From Ceratobasidium sp. AG-K (taxonomy: Eukaryota; Basidiomycota; Agaricomycetes; Cantharellales; Ceratobasidiaceae): a stretch of 64,000 nucleotides of DNA. Below, piece after piece: positions 33,151-45,673 of this stretch. How positions within the stretch are numbered: position 1 is the first letter of the stretch; every line of letters begins with the position of its first letter. Under the pieces are notes generated by a model. That model searched no databases and was not told the origin of the DNA. It was given only the letters and a program-made list of their open reading frames with translations. Both the position numbers and the translations under genes were made by a program. The DNA lies in NCBI GenBank assembly GCA_037039685.1, contig JAWNGF010000003.1, positions 1,302,001 to 1,366,000 on the forward strand, given 5' to 3'.

Positions 33151-35953
33151 ATGGGCGCCGGAGCTGTCACGCCCGCGGCCAGCTACGCAGCTATTGCAGC
33201 GAGAGGAACTCATGCGAGCACATCTTCGCATGAGCCTGAATCCCCCATCGACCCTCCCGAACGTCCAAAGGGCAAGGCAAGGGATAGCAAGGTCAGCTTT
33301 GTGGACAATTCTCGTCCAGACGAACGGACGGCTCTGCTCAGGCAACAGAGTTCATCTTCGAGTGGCGATAATGAGGATGACGGGGATGGGGAAAGGCACA
33401 GCGATGACGAGGACGCAGGAATCATAGCTCGCGTGAAGCGAGCTGTTGGACTTGGCGGCCACAGACGTGAAGATACACTCCCGCTTTATGCCGAGGACGG
33501 GCGTACTCAACGACAGATTCCTCTACGTGGTGCACTTGGCGCCTTGTTGGGCTTGATGCTTGTCGCCGTGCTGGTCGCAGGAGCATTACTAATTCAATCT
33601 GGCAGTATGTTGTTTGCGCTCGGGTTGCGACTATACTTACGCAGTTGTTTAGACCATAACACAGGGCCGTCTCCGCACCCGCCGACCCCAGCGTATCCTA
33701 TGCCGACTGGTGGAACGGGCGGCCCACGTAATCCTGCCTATCTTATCAAGGCTGAACATGGTGCTGTGGCGAGCGAAGCAGAGACTTGTTCCCAAATTGG
33801 AGTTGATGTTCTCAAAGTGGGTAGGGCCAATAAGAGCTAAGCATATTCATTCATTCATAAATATTTAGGATGGAGGGAACGCTGTAGATGCTGCAATTGC
33901 GAGCAATCTTTGTGGTATGCATTTTCAATCGTTATTTCGTGATGACTCATCTGAAACATGGTTCACAGTCGGAACAGTCAATCCTTTCTCAGCTGGCATT
34001 GGAGGGTGAGTCAGGCATAGTACACAGGAACATCTGCAAACTGATCGTACTTCCAGTGGGGGCTTTATGATTATTCGGGTGCCCCCAGAATCCCCTTCCG
34101 GTCGCTCCACCGTTCATACCATCGACTTCCGCGAAACTGCTCCTGCCAAATCCAACAGCACAATGTTTGAAAGTTCTCCTCTTTTGTCGAAATTTGGCGG
34201 GCTTTCTGTTGGGATACCTGGCGAGATCAGGGGTATCTATGCTGCCCACTCGCGGTTTGGACGACTGCCATGGTCGAGATTGTTCGAACCTAGTATCAAG
34301 CTCGCGAGTGAGGGTTGGAAGGTCACGGCTGAACTTGATAGGAGGTTGAGACTCTTTGGAAAGGGCTGGATGGAGCGAGACCCGGACTGGAGTCCCATAT
34401 TCGCTCCTGGGGGGATACTTCTCAAGAAAGGAGATCTGATACAGCGAGCAAACTTTAGCTATACGCTTAGCTTGATCGCCACGGAGGGTCCAAACGCTTT
34501 CTATACTGTGAGTTTTCTATTACTATCTGCTTTACTAGATATTCACCATGTGTTTCTTAGGGCCCTATCGCGTCGTCTCTCATTTCCAAGGTCCAGTCGA
34601 CTGGCGGTGTGATGACCCTGGAGGACCTTGAATCGTACCAAGCAATTCAGAGACCCGCTCTTGAAGGGACTTATCGTGGACGCCGTGTCTATACAACACA
34701 TGCTCCATCTAGTGGACCAGTTTTACTTCACGTTTTGAACGCGCTGGAACGGTTTGGAGCCGGTCCAAGCACTGATAATCAAGTCGCGCTCAAGAAAGAA
34801 AGCGGACTGTGGTGGCATCGAGTCACGGAAGCGCTGAAGTGTGAGTTATTGATGTAAAAGTATAAATATGGTGGCCATACTCACTCTCCTCGTAGTTGGG
34901 AGCGCGGCACGGACTCGCTTGGGCGATCCTGCGTTCGGAAACAATCAGGCGTTGATGGACGAGATTCCAACCAAGAAGTTCGGAGATGAAGCTTCAGCTC
35001 GGATTACGGATGTATGATGCATCATTTTGCCTTTGTTTCTCATTAACTAACCGAGATCTAGGATACGACTCACCCCCCACCATACTACAACCCTATTTAC
35101 GACGTTCAAATTGACCATGGCACGGTACGTGTATCTCCATTTTGACGCAGGTTGGTTCTCATGACCCTACCCAGACTCATACATCGGCAGCCGATGCTGA
35201 TGGGACCGCTATTGCGCTGACCAGTTCTGTCAACCTTATTTGGGGCTCGCGTGTTATGGACCCTGCGACTGGTGTAATCCTCAACGACGTAATGGACGAT
35301 TTTTCCACACCTGGGTCCGCTTTTCAGTTCATCCTGATCGAATGCAAGCATTCTTATAAAGCTTTGGTATTACAGGACTCCTAATATGTTCGGATTATGG
35401 CCCAGTCCTTGGAACTACCCCGAGGCAGGGAAGCGCCAAGGTACGCATAACCACCGGGTTGCATGGCTCACTACTTATCAATTAAACAGTATCCTCAATG
35501 GCCCCAGCCATTCTTGAACACTCATCCGGGGACTTCTACCTTGCACTCGGTGGATCTGGTGGGTCGCGGATCTTTGGAGCAATAGCTCAGACGATCCTAA
35601 ATATGGATCGCGGTATGAATATTTCGGGAGCAATCGAGGAGCCCAGGGTGCACGACCAGCTCTTCCCGACCGTGGTTAGCATTGAAAGTGAGTTCAGCGA
35701 CTGGGGATTAGACGGTTTGAAGCAAAGGGGACATAATACTTCGGGTAAGTGTCGTCTGCTATCCTCTTGATAGGGTCCTTATGTCTCCAGTGTTTGATAT
35801 CAACTTGGGAGTGGCTGAGATCCAGGCCGTAACAGTAGATGGGGATGGGAATATGTTTGGTAAGTACACCTATGTCGAGTAAAACCTTAGCACTTATCGC
35901 TGGAAACAGCTGCAAGCGACTCGAGAAAGAATGGCGTAGCAGCTGGGTGGTGA
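33151..35953 (+). CDS. Gamma-glutamyltranspeptidase, membrane-anchored
   Basis: Type II membrane protein: a long acidic/Ser-rich cytoplasmic head (about 130 residues), one membrane helix (GALLGLMLVAVLVAGALLIQ), then a full GGT domain over about ten exons. Family blocks: AEHGAVASEAETCSQIG, DGGNAVDAAIASNLCVGTVN, SAGIGGGGFMI, DFRETAPAKSN, and the autoprocessing site DHGTTHTSAADADG, where the second Thr of TTHTS is the expected nucleophile (the junction is made by the intron starting just after 35124). SSVNLIWGSRVMDP and GGSGGSRI lie in the small subunit. Known reaction: removes or transfers the gamma-glutamyl group of glutathione and its conjugates, in vacuole or cell surface. The long head is not typical of yeast ECM38-like proteins. 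Stop at 35951-35953. Confidence 0.92.
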
Positions 35954-36496
35954 ACTATATGCGTAGCTAACCAGCATTTTTGACCTTGATAAACTACGAG
36001 AGTTCCATATACTTGTCTCCAAGTGCCCTTTTGGACTCTGTTTTTGTTCTCTGTACTCTGACCCTGTTGTTTTGTCGTTACAAGAAACGAGCGAATTGTG
36101 GTTTAATTTTAGTTCACCCCAAGCGCTGATCATGGGGTGCAGCATGGTCATCACCACGTGATCTACATTTCATCATCGCCCGCACGCCACTCCTGTTTCC
36201 CGCACTCAACTCCGCTGGATTAACGCTGGCTTTCCGCCTTTTCGACAAGCGTGGCCAATAAATATTACATATTATTGACGTTCGGGGAGCAAGAAATCTA
36301 TATCTTGATTTGCTGCACTGCGAAGGCCTCGTGGAGTTGACACCCATTGCGTATGTATGTATGTGACAATGCATCCACACTCCTAATTCATGCCAAAGCT
36401 GTGCGCTCTAGTCCATGTATTGAAAGCGACCCCACCTGTTGGAGAAAATTACGTGAAGCCCCCATACGTTCTCTCACTTTCCCTCAACCTGTCGCA
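35954..36496. other. Intergenic, no gene seen
   Basis: This 543-bp stretch contains the 3' flank of the GGT gene and the promoter of the NPF-motif gene. A short GTATGTATGTATGTG run occurs near 36350. No coding signal was found. Confidence 0.35.
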
Positions 36497-37687
36497 ATGG
36501 CGCCAACGAGCCCTAATGCGACGCATCCCACACCAGAAAGTCGAGACCTGACTGAATGGAGCCGACTGGATGATACGGACCAAGATGATGAGCAAGAGGA
36601 GCACGCTGAAAGACGGTGGAAGGGCAAGGGCAGGGATACCAATCACGCGGGAACCGACCTAGAGTCGGGGATATCCAACCCAGCTGTGTCCCACGCGGAT
36701 GAAGATACAATAGATGGGAACGAGCGGAGGGGGTCCTATCCTCCATTGTCGGAAGAGGTAGAAGAAGAACGCGCGGTCGTAGAGGTGAGAGTCGCTCAGG
36801 GATTCGGGACATGTTCCGACTCGAAGCGAGTGTTTACAGGCTAATGTTACCCTCGTTCTCTAGAACCTCAAACGATGGGAAAATGCTGAAAGACTGCGCC
36901 GAAAGGCGGTACGCGAATCCCGATCCATGTCGACGTCATCTGCGCCTTCACCGATTACCGAGCTTAGTCGAAGAGCAAGCCAGATTTTGTTTCGGCGTTC
37001 TACAGGATCAAAGCGAGATAGCGCTACGAGATTACGAACCGATAGTCCTACTCCGCTCGACGATCTTGAACAACAGCGAAACTCTTCGCATCTCACTCGT
37101 ACGCAAACAGATGACACTGCGAGGAATCCCTTCAGGGACCCGGCCGCCGCTGCGTCGGATGCCGCTCTCATGAGCCCAGCCACAGGCGACCCCTTTCAAC
37201 CTAGCACCTCCAGGGTGCAGCGAAGCGACTCGGTATCGACGGTGACAGGAGGCACAACGCCCGTCCAGCCAACTCCCCAAAGGCCTGTTCTCCAAGCCAT
37301 GGGTTCTTCTTACGTTGGCGATGGACAAGAGAGGGCCCATGCACCCACCCCGCGTCCTTTAGATCTACCTACTACGCCGGCTCCTCAGCATCTATATGAA
37401 GGGGGAGGTATTGTCCCTGCACCTGTATCTGGACGTGAAGGAATGCGAATCCGGAGGACATTGGCCGAGAGACAGGAAGAAGAGGAGGAACTCGAGCGCG
37501 AAAGGAGAGATGGCCGGTGGTGGACTGACTGGCTGTGTGGTCTGAAGGAAAAGAGAGATCCGAGTGGTCAGGTAAGTTTGCTTCGATTAAACGTGGCTCG
37601 TTGCCCCTGCCTCCTTGGCGCATCTAGCGTGTCAGTTCTAAGCCATCCTATTTATTTCAGGGCGGCCGTACCAACCCGTTCGAGTGA
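36497..37687 (+). CDS. Disordered protein with two NPF motifs
   Basis: Three exons (36497-36784, 36864-37571, 37661-37687) encode 340 residues. It is highly charged and Ser/Pro/Thr-rich without a folded-domain signature: an acidic/basic head, a helical stretch NLKRWENAERLRRKAVRESR, a long low-complexity middle, a charged helix (TLAERQEEEEELERERRDG), a WWTDWLCGLKE block and the C-terminus GGRTNPFE. NPF tripeptides (ARNPFRDP and RTNPFE) are the known ligand of EH domains in endocytic adaptors, so a role in endocytosis is possible. I recall similar C-termini (W..WLCGC..GRTNPFE) in other agaricomycete hypothetical proteins. The last exon encodes only eight residues yet holds the terminal motif. 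Confidence 0.65.
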
Positions 37688-37981
37688 AGAAGCTGCGAGC
37701 CGGGCTGGCGCTTGGATAAAGAGGTGAACTATGGCGTCCCCGATCAGCGACGTAATGCTCACGACCATATGACTGATCGGCGGTTGTATTTTTTGGACAT
37801 CGTACTTGGATTGGACTTGCTTCTGAGGCGTTGTTGATAGTGAAACTTAGATAATTGAACATTATAACACCATGTATTTTGGAAAGGTTGACTTGAGTTT
37901 GCCTCGAGTACACTTTTACACAGCTCTCAACTACCAACACACGTGACGCAACCACTACTCCCGAGCCACAATCATATCTGA

Positions 37982-39264
37982 ATGTCTCGAAAACCAAGCT
38001 ACCAGCAAAACCAACAACCAGCGCCTGCACCGCGCAAACTTCACTGTACTCTCCAAAACCACAAAGGGCCCATCCATGTCGCGACATATGCAAAAGGAGA
38101 GGCGAAATACGTGTTAACCGGTGGTCAAGATAGGACCATTCGATTGTGGAACCCAGATTCGGGAAGCGAAGTTAAGAAATATGAAGGGCACGGATATGAG
38201 GTCCTATCGATCAGCATGTAAGTCTGTTCTTAACCCGTCGGGCCGTTACCACGTATTTATGAAGGATCTGGAGAAAGCACACACGACAACGCAAGGTTCG
38301 CCTCTGGTGGAGGTGATAGAAGCGTCTTTCTCTGGAATGTGACCGCAGGAGCCACAGAACGTCGTATGCCTGGGCACATGGGTAAAATTAATGCTGTTGC
38401 CTTTAACGCAGATGCGTCTGTGTTAGCAAGCGGTGGGTCAGTCTTATCCAGGCTCTTCTGTCAGCCATCTCAGTATGCCCTTGTCCATTAGGTTCTTACG
38501 ACTCAACAGTACGATTATGGGATCTAAAGTGAGCATCATCCAACCAACAGTCGTAAAAGGACGAATACCCAGCCCATGCAGAGCTCAGAACAGATCGCCA
38601 ATACAAGTTCTCGATGATGCGAGGGACAGCATTACTTGCATTCATGTTGGGAATACGGAGATTATAACCGGATCAGTCGATGGTCATGTCCGCACCTATG
38701 ATTTAAGGATGGGCGAGCTGAAAAGCGATTTCATAGGGCGTATGTGCAATGTTACCGAAATAACTCTACGAGTGACTGACCCATTGGCGCCTTGATAGCA
38801 CCGGTATCTTCGATATCTCCCTCTGTTGACAATCAAACAATCTTAATTAGTACTCTTGACTCAAAATTGCGACTAATGGATCGGGCAAATGGTCAAATGC
38901 TTAATACCTTCTCTGGTATAGTTCATGCCCTGATATTACCGTCCTCCAACTCACTTCCAAGAGCTTAGGTCATGTAAGCAATGACTACCGTACGCATGCA
39001 TGCTTTGGACATGGTGAAAGAAGCGTACTTTGTGGAGATGAAGAGGGAAAGATTTGGGAGTGGGACCTGATCGACGTAAGTTCGGGATCCCGAGTAGGTG
39101 TTGCAGTATTTCACACATCATTAGGCCAAGGTTGCAGCACCAAACCCACCGCCAAAGGTACACGACAAAGTGATAACATGGCTAGAACACCACCCTCTTA
39201 CTACCGGCGAGATGATCAGCGCCAGTGCTGATGGGGTTGTAAAGGTCTGGCGTGCATCGCAATA
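37982..39264 (+). CDS. WD40 protein, WDR83/MORG1-like
   Basis: Seven WD repeats can be followed through several short exons: CTLQNHKGPIHVATYAKGEA, GGQDRTIRLWNPDSG, FASGGGDRSVFLWNVTAG, MGKINAVAFNADASVLASG, YDSTVRLWDLK, ITGSVDGHVRTYDLRMG, DGVVKVWRASQ. The order and the TLQNHKGPIHVATYA start match WDR83 (MORG1), a MAPK scaffold in animals that is also found in spliceosomal complexes. Which role applies in fungi is open. About 320 residues, the expected length for a single propeller. Start at 37982 follows a short 5' flank; the gene is head-to-tail with the NPF-motif gene. Confidence 0.85.
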
Positions 39265-39603
39265 ACCAACGACCCCTTATGAAAAGTGGTTTCGAACGAG
39301 CTGAATCGGAGGTTGGCACTGTATCCTTTCCCACTTGCTTCTTGCGCCTTGTGCTCGTAATTCCAAAGGCGCTTATTCTGCCTACCGGCCTATTATGATC
39401 TCATTGTAGTGGCAGGTTCGTCTCGGCAATGAAGATATACTTAATCTGGACGCAAAGCTCCGAGCACGTGCTAACAGATACAAATCATATAAAATAAGAA
39501 CGCGGTGCGGAGTGACTCGAGTTACTCCCGTGGTTGGCCTCAGCCTTGCCTTTGTTCACCTATCTCTTGTCCTCGAAGAATATTTGCGCTGTATCTGGCC
39601 GAG
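39265..39603. other. Intergenic, no gene seen
   Basis: A 339-bp gap between the WD40 and MFS genes on the same strand. No ORF or repeat was supported; it should include the MFS promoter. Confidence 0.35.
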
Positions 39604-41729
39604 ATGGACTTTCCTCTCGCAGTCATCACTTCCCGCAGCCGCGAAGAAGGGGCTACTCTGCCTTCATTGAGCAGGTATTCTATTCCCACTTCAACAGAAC
39701 AGTCTTGTTCTATCCCAAACGATACACGTCAAGGACCAGACTATGGCCCCTCTGCTGGTCATAGACCACGCTCTACCAGTAGTGACACGAGGCCCAGTAC
39801 CACCCGAGGGCCCCAAGATAGTGTCAACGAGGACGACGTTGGTTTTTCTCTTGCAGCGAACAATCTTCCCCCAGCCGACCATGGTACTCAGGCCTGGATG
39901 TATTTAGTGGGCGCATTTGTTGTTGAAACACTAGTCTGGGGCGAGTCTTTGCGCTTTTAGCTCTTCGGCGCCATTCATTGAGTGTTTTCAGGCTTTCCAA
40001 ACTCGTTCGGTGTATTCCTAGGCTATTATTCTCGAATGTTTCGCGAAGATCCGGGTGCAGAACTACTCTTGCCTTTAGCTGGAACGCTGTGCTCAGGTAT
40101 GCGTCGCCGCACGACCGTTACATGTTTACGTGTTTATCATCTGTTTGAACTCAGGACTTATTTACTGTTCTGGTACGCTATTCTAGTCGGTCCCATGTAT
40201 CCAAGTGGATTGAGATACATATTCTCAGGCCCCATTCTTTATCCTATTATGGCCCGATACCCGTCGCATCGTCGAACTAGCATGTGGGCTGGTAATATTA
40301 TCTGCTTTGGGTGCCTGTTCGGTGCCAGTTTTGTCAACAAAGTATGATTGACCTGGGCTATTTGACAATACAACTAGTCTCACAGTCCTTTAGCCTTGGC
40401 AAATTGTGTTGCTTCAGGGAGGAGGATACGGCTTGGGGGGATGTGAGTTTTGTCCGCAGACAACCTCAAGCAATCATCCTAACGCATACATAGCCTTGCT
40501 TTACGCTCCCACGTCAGTACATATTACACTATGCCCGGAGAGCACCAGTGTTTTAACTTCAACTCCAGGGTTTCGTACATGTCAGAATGGTTCTTCTCTC
40601 GAAGGGGATTGGCGAATGGCGTTATGAATGCTGGTAAGTACTGCGAGTATTTTGACATCACGACACTCAAGCTATATTTGCAGGTACTGCTGTTGGAGGT
40701 CTTGTATTACCTCTCATTCTTCCGTCCATCATTCGGTAAGTGTTTGCTTTTTTGTTCAAGTTGATATCTGGGGTTTAATTACGTATACCAGACCGCACGG
40801 AATCGCTAAAACTCTGCGTTACCTCGCTATTACTGTATTTACTCTTCTTTCGGCAGTTCTACCCTTTATTCGCCCCAGGCTCCCCGAAGATCGTGTCCAC
40901 CATTTAGCTCAAGGCTCGAAGACAAAGTGGATCACCAACAAATCATTTTGGTTGTTGTTACTCGTAACTACACTACAAGGATTTGCCTACTTCCTCCCCA
41001 TCGTCTACCTACCGACATTTGCTCAAGACATGAAATTGAATGATAATCAGGCCTCACTTGCGGTAGCTCTTCTGAATGGTCTGTATCCGTCATGCTTTAA
41101 TTATAGTAATATCCCTGCTCAATCGAGAATTGCTCCAGGCTCGTCGGTAATCAGTCGAGTTTCCATGGGCCTCCTTTCAGACAGGTTCAGCCCATGGGTG
41201 CTCTCGACTCTAACACTCGCCGCGACTTCGGCGACTACTTTCGTGTTATGGGGTGCGGTTACAACCACTCTAGTAACTCTAAGCGTATATGCTGTCCTTT
41301 TTGGCGCTCTGGCTGGAGGGTTCTCGAGTCTGTGGACCGGGTTTGTTCGCCCAATTGCAAGTAAGTTCTACGCTTTGTTCCTATCTAACTCGAAGACACG
41401 AAGCTTGCGTTCAGAAGACGACACAAGTGCGGCAACGAGCATGCTTGGCATGTTGATGCTCTCGCGTGTATGTACCTAGTACATCTGTTAGCGTGTATCC
41501 AAGCTAACCAGTTCGACAGGGACTCGGAAACGTGCTTAGCACGCCGATTTCTTCAGCGTTGATTAGTGGCCCGATGCGTGGTTATGTGCGTTTCGGTCTG
41601 CAGAATGGCAGTCGCTGGTCCAGTTTGATTATCTACGTTGGAACCGTGTTTGCCGGGGCCACCCTAACCGGATTATTCGGTTATTTGAGGGAAAGGCGGC
41701 CGGTTGCGGCACGCTTAGCACAGTCCTAG
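39604..41729 (+). CDS. Major facilitator superfamily transporter, monocarboxylate-permease-like
   Basis: A hydrophilic N-terminal tail (about 90 residues, Ser/Thr/Pro-rich) precedes membrane segments spread over many exons: AWMYLVGAFVVETLVWG, FPNSFGVFLGYY, GLRYIFSGPILYPIMARYP, GNIICFGCLFGASF, YMSEWFFSRRGLANGVMNAG (the substrate-domain signature of MCH-type permeases), GTAVGGLVLPLILPSIIR, FWLLLLVTTLQGFAYFLPIV, SRVSMGLLSDRFSPWVL, LVTLSVYAVLFGALAGGF, GLFGYLRERRP. RVSMGLLSDR is the A-like MFS loop motif. I took ATG 39604 because upstream in-frame codons start only with GTG. Substrate unknown; monocarboxylates or other small organic acids are a family-based guess. Confidence 0.85.
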
Positions 41730-41946
41730 CCTTTTGTCGAGCAGAATCCTTGTAAATTCTGCTTTATGTTCAGTACATAGTACTGTATTGTGAAAACGTA
41801 ATTCATAAATGCGTTTTGTTTTATGTTTAGGTACCTGCCGGAGCGGCGTCAAACCATAAATCGTACAGAAAGATAGGAACACAACCAAACAGAATTTTGT
41901 AAATACCAGAACGAAAAAAATTAAGGGAGATTGAAAGGATGAACGA

Positions 41947-44008
41947 TTAGGCATATTCGTGGGATGTATGCGCCATGTAGGGCATCTCGCTATGTTGCCC
42001 TTCGTCCATGGTATTGTCCCTCGCCACCCCAACGTCATGGGGGTACGTTGTTTCGGTATACGTCTCGTAGTACTCATGGTACTCGGATGCACTGTGTGCA
42101 TGTTCGACGTGGTAGCTGCGAACAGCGTCCATGGTCGATTCGCTGATTTCCATGAGTGATTCCACCGTTTCATACGCGGAGCTACTCTGCGACAAGCCAG
42201 GTCCATCCGGATATGTCGAATTTTCGAGTGAGCCAGGGTGAATGGGGTCGGCATCGTCGACCAGTGGCGAAGATGCGTCGACAAAAGAGTTTGAAGTAGA
42301 AAGAACGCCGGCGTGCGTTGGACGGCTATCGCCTTGCAATGATTCTTGCGTGGAGCTGGGCGTGTGTGCTGCGGAAAGGGGCTGTCCGACGATGCCTGGA
42401 GACTCGGCAGAAACACTATCGAGGTCGCGCATGACGGTGACTCTGGGCGAACTATTCCCATCCTCCGAATCTGAACCGGGTGATGTGACGAACCTCTATC
42501 GAGCTTAATCTTAGCACATCACTCGAACTAGGACGAGCTCGAGCTTACATATTTGGATACTATCTTGTCAAGCATGTTGCGAAGCTTAGACCACGCAAAA
42601 GCTTTGACATCTTTTTCGATATTCCGAGGTCGAGGTGCGGGAAAGTGCATGAGTGTTTGAAAGAATGCCTTGGAGTCGGGATGGTGTTTCGAGACAGTAG
42701 CGGGTTTGAAGCCTTGTAGGTTCCTCCTGATTCGATTCTTCTCCTCGGTCGTAAACCTAGTGCCAACCAATCTCTCTAGCAGATTGATTGTATCCACTGA
42801 GGTGATAATAAACTCCTTCGTATCCACTCGCCAAATACAAGAGACGAGGATCTTGGTTGGGTCGCGTGATTCATCCCCCGAAATCGGGGCAAAATTGATG
42901 TCGATACGACCGCACGTCTGAGTTCGGAAGAATTCGACGATGCGCCTGCCACTTTGAACCTCTTCCATCGACCTAAGTGCGTATAAAGCGTTGCAGTACG
43001 ATTCGTATATTGGCACAAGAAGCACGTACCAGTTCTGCGTCATACTAGCGAGATCGCCATGCAGAAACAAACAGGCCGGGTATGTTTTGTTTCCCGTCCC
43101 TTGTACAAGTTGAACCGGAGTCCTAAGAACTGAAGGGGGGGCTAGCTCTGAGCTCATGGCTTCTCGTATATGTGAAGTATCATGTGGAGGTACTTCAATG
43201 GACAATCCAGCACGCTTACGAGCCGGGCTGTTGGCAAGTGGTTCTCTGGTATCAGCGACGCCGATGGTTACAACCGAGCCATCCAAGGGATTATGAGTGC
43301 CAAGTGAAGGGGACCCCCTATTTTGGTCACTAGAAGCTATGGCACTCGCAGAGAGATGCCTCGAATAAGGTGGGCGAACAGCGGGCGGAGCTCCCTCGTC
43401 TTCAATTGCCCCTTGAAGCTGTTTCAGCACCGAATCTCCAATAGTTAGCGAATAAACATACCACGATCCCAGAACCTGAAGGGCCCAATGCACAAATCAT
43501 CGATAATGCTTGCTGTCAAGATATCCATCGCTTGTACTATAAGCGGGACGTCGAGACCAACGATATCCAGCTCGACTGGGTCCGGAGCCAAGACGTGCAA
43601 GCGCCATTCTCCTCCAATCCCATTCACAGCCTCGATCCCTTCGATATTCGTCATAAGTGGAATGTTCCCCATCTTGACCCGAAGGGAGACTTTCGTTTGT
43701 GGGGCTCTGTCCGTTCGGAACAGGAGACGGACAAGGATAGGCGTGTTGTGCGTACCATCCCGAGGCGTGTACCCCAGAACATTGAGGATGTTGCCTTGCG
43801 CAATGATAGGTCTTCCATCTTCGCCCTCATTGGCGTTGGTACTGCCCTCCAGAAACTCAGGTTGCATGCGTCCCGTGCTGCTGTATTGCGGAAGGATCGC
43901 TGGGGAACGAGTAAACGACGGCACGCTTGTGGGGAGAACGCCAGTCCCGTACGTCGAATCTAGGGTGCTAGTGTCTTCTGAGTAGCCCCAGGATGTTTGA
44001 TAGGACAT
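41947..44008 (-). CDS. DUF7082 domain protein, likely nuclear regulator
   Basis: ATG at 44008. The N-terminal part has a beta-rich domain (PIIAQGNILNVLGYTPRDG, LFRTDRAPQTKVSLRVKMG, WRLHVLAPDP). A Ser-rich linker follows. The C-terminal DUF7082 helical domain reads NWSMEEVQSGRRIVEFFRTQ, VDTKEFIITSVDTINLLERL, FTTEEKNRIRRNLQGFKP, and FPAPRPRNIEKDVKAFAW. After KIVSKY an intron leads to a final acidic/Tyr-rich exon (42486 to the stop at 41947). The domain is widespread in filamentous fungi and is thought to occur in developmental transcription regulators; I cannot assign targets. The exon junction after RFWD uses a 62-nt intron ending before DEGAPPAVRPP. Confidence 0.78.
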
Positions 44009-45673
44009 GTCTTCCAGCGCGTCCGATGTATGCTAGGTTGTGTATGCAAATGGAACGTCGGGCTGTCCGTACGTGTAACCGACGAGACCACACACTTCAA
44101 GAGCATATTGTTAGATGTCGTCGGTTCGAGCGACGAGAAAGAGGTAGAGGTAGAGGTATGGTCAGCTTCGTGAAAGGTTGCCACATCAGTCCTGGAGCCC
44201 ACTGTGTAGCTCCCAAAGCCACCAAAGCGCCATGAAGGAAACCCCCCATCGAGCGATAGTCTTATCAAAATGAAGTGGGATGTATCAACTCACAGGGCTC
44301 TAATCCAGTTGCCCAGCCCTGAGGGAAACAACTGCTAAATCGGGTGGTCAGGCAATCAAGAGCTGCAAAATCGGTGCGTGCCTTGTGCCCCACTTACCTA
44401 GGTTGAAAAGTGGCGAGTTTGCTTGTGTGCTGCGACCGGCTTGGTCGACGTGGAGCTACCCAATGCGCAGATAAGACGCGTGCAAATTGATGCGAGTTGG
44501 GGGTTGAGAGGGGTCAGATGCGCGGAATGAGGAGTGTGTAAACGAGATAGGTGCTGAGGGACTAAGATTGACGGCTAAATCGTGCAAAAAGTCGGACGGG
44601 AGTGAGCTCGAACAAAAGGTGGTTTGGTGGGAGTGATGGGTGCAGAGTGGGGAACTTGGGTGCTAAATGTGGTGGCCAAGTGCGCGATCCGGGGTGGCTA
44701 TGCTTCCGGGATTTGCCCACGACAACATGCAATCAATGGCCAGGACCACATCGATTGTTTTTCATCTCGATGTCTAAGTCTACTCCTTTCTGCAAGCTGA
44801 ATGTGTGCCAAATGGAAACGACTTGTGCACGGAACCTCAAATCAGCTGGCCACCCATGGCCGAACCATTGCTGATCTGCAACACCGACTCGCGCAGACTA
44901 ATGCGGCCACGATGCACGATGCAATGTCGTTAACCCCCAAACTCCGACCGGATTTCCTACCCCAGTGTCTCACTAGCACTCGTGCACAAATTCCCAATGA
45001 CGGCATGTACGAGCGCTTCATCCACAGCGTCCACTCGTGGTGCCTGCGCCACGTCTGGGCAAACGACTTCAGATACAATAATTTCTATGTCTGCCCTGCG
45101 ATCGACGATCCGAACCTTAATTTGGGTAGTGTGTAGCTAAGCGCCAACCGCTCTCCCGGCTGGATCCACCGCACGTGGTTCCTTTGTTCGAAGCTCAGGA
45201 CAAAAGAGTTTCCCTTCCTGCACGGAGCCAAGAGAGCGTTACGAAACCAGCGAGCGGGTGCTGGATGCGTTCATCCCCCCAGTAGTTCGGCTCCCAACAT
45301 CAACCGCACGGAACCAGCAATCCAATTCGATTAGACACTTATCGCTGTTTTGTGTTTTAAGGTCATGTATCTTGGCATACATGTATGGGCATAATGTCAT
45401 TTCCAAAGTGGAATTGATCCTTGCTTTGTTGTTCGGGGATAAAACCTATGACTTTGGCGAAATGAAGCCGTTTTGCATACAAAGCCGAGCAGATACATCG
45501 CGAGTTTTCGATCACAGAGTTCTCAGACAATCAACATCGGTGATTTTAATAACGGCCCAGGTGGTGCACACATTACCAAAAGGCTACGGATTAACGGAGC
45601 GTCGGAGCGCTACAAGCCGAGATGAACCGCAAGCTTACACGAATGTTTATAGGTGCCAGGCGCGGTCTCAACG
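44009..45673. other. 1.7-kb intergenic region
   Basis: It lies between the DUF7082 gene start and the MED27 stop, both minus strand. The only ORF of note is 44801-45136 (+), 111 residues with no recognisable domain (contains SNQLATHGRTIADLQHRLAQ); I cannot tell whether it is real. The rest shows no exon chain, RNA gene or repeat. Confidence 0.35.

Noticed and set aside
44801..45136. 111-residue ORF in an intergenic region.
   Set aside because: No domain, no exon partners and no supporting context; kept only as a note in the intergenic entry.
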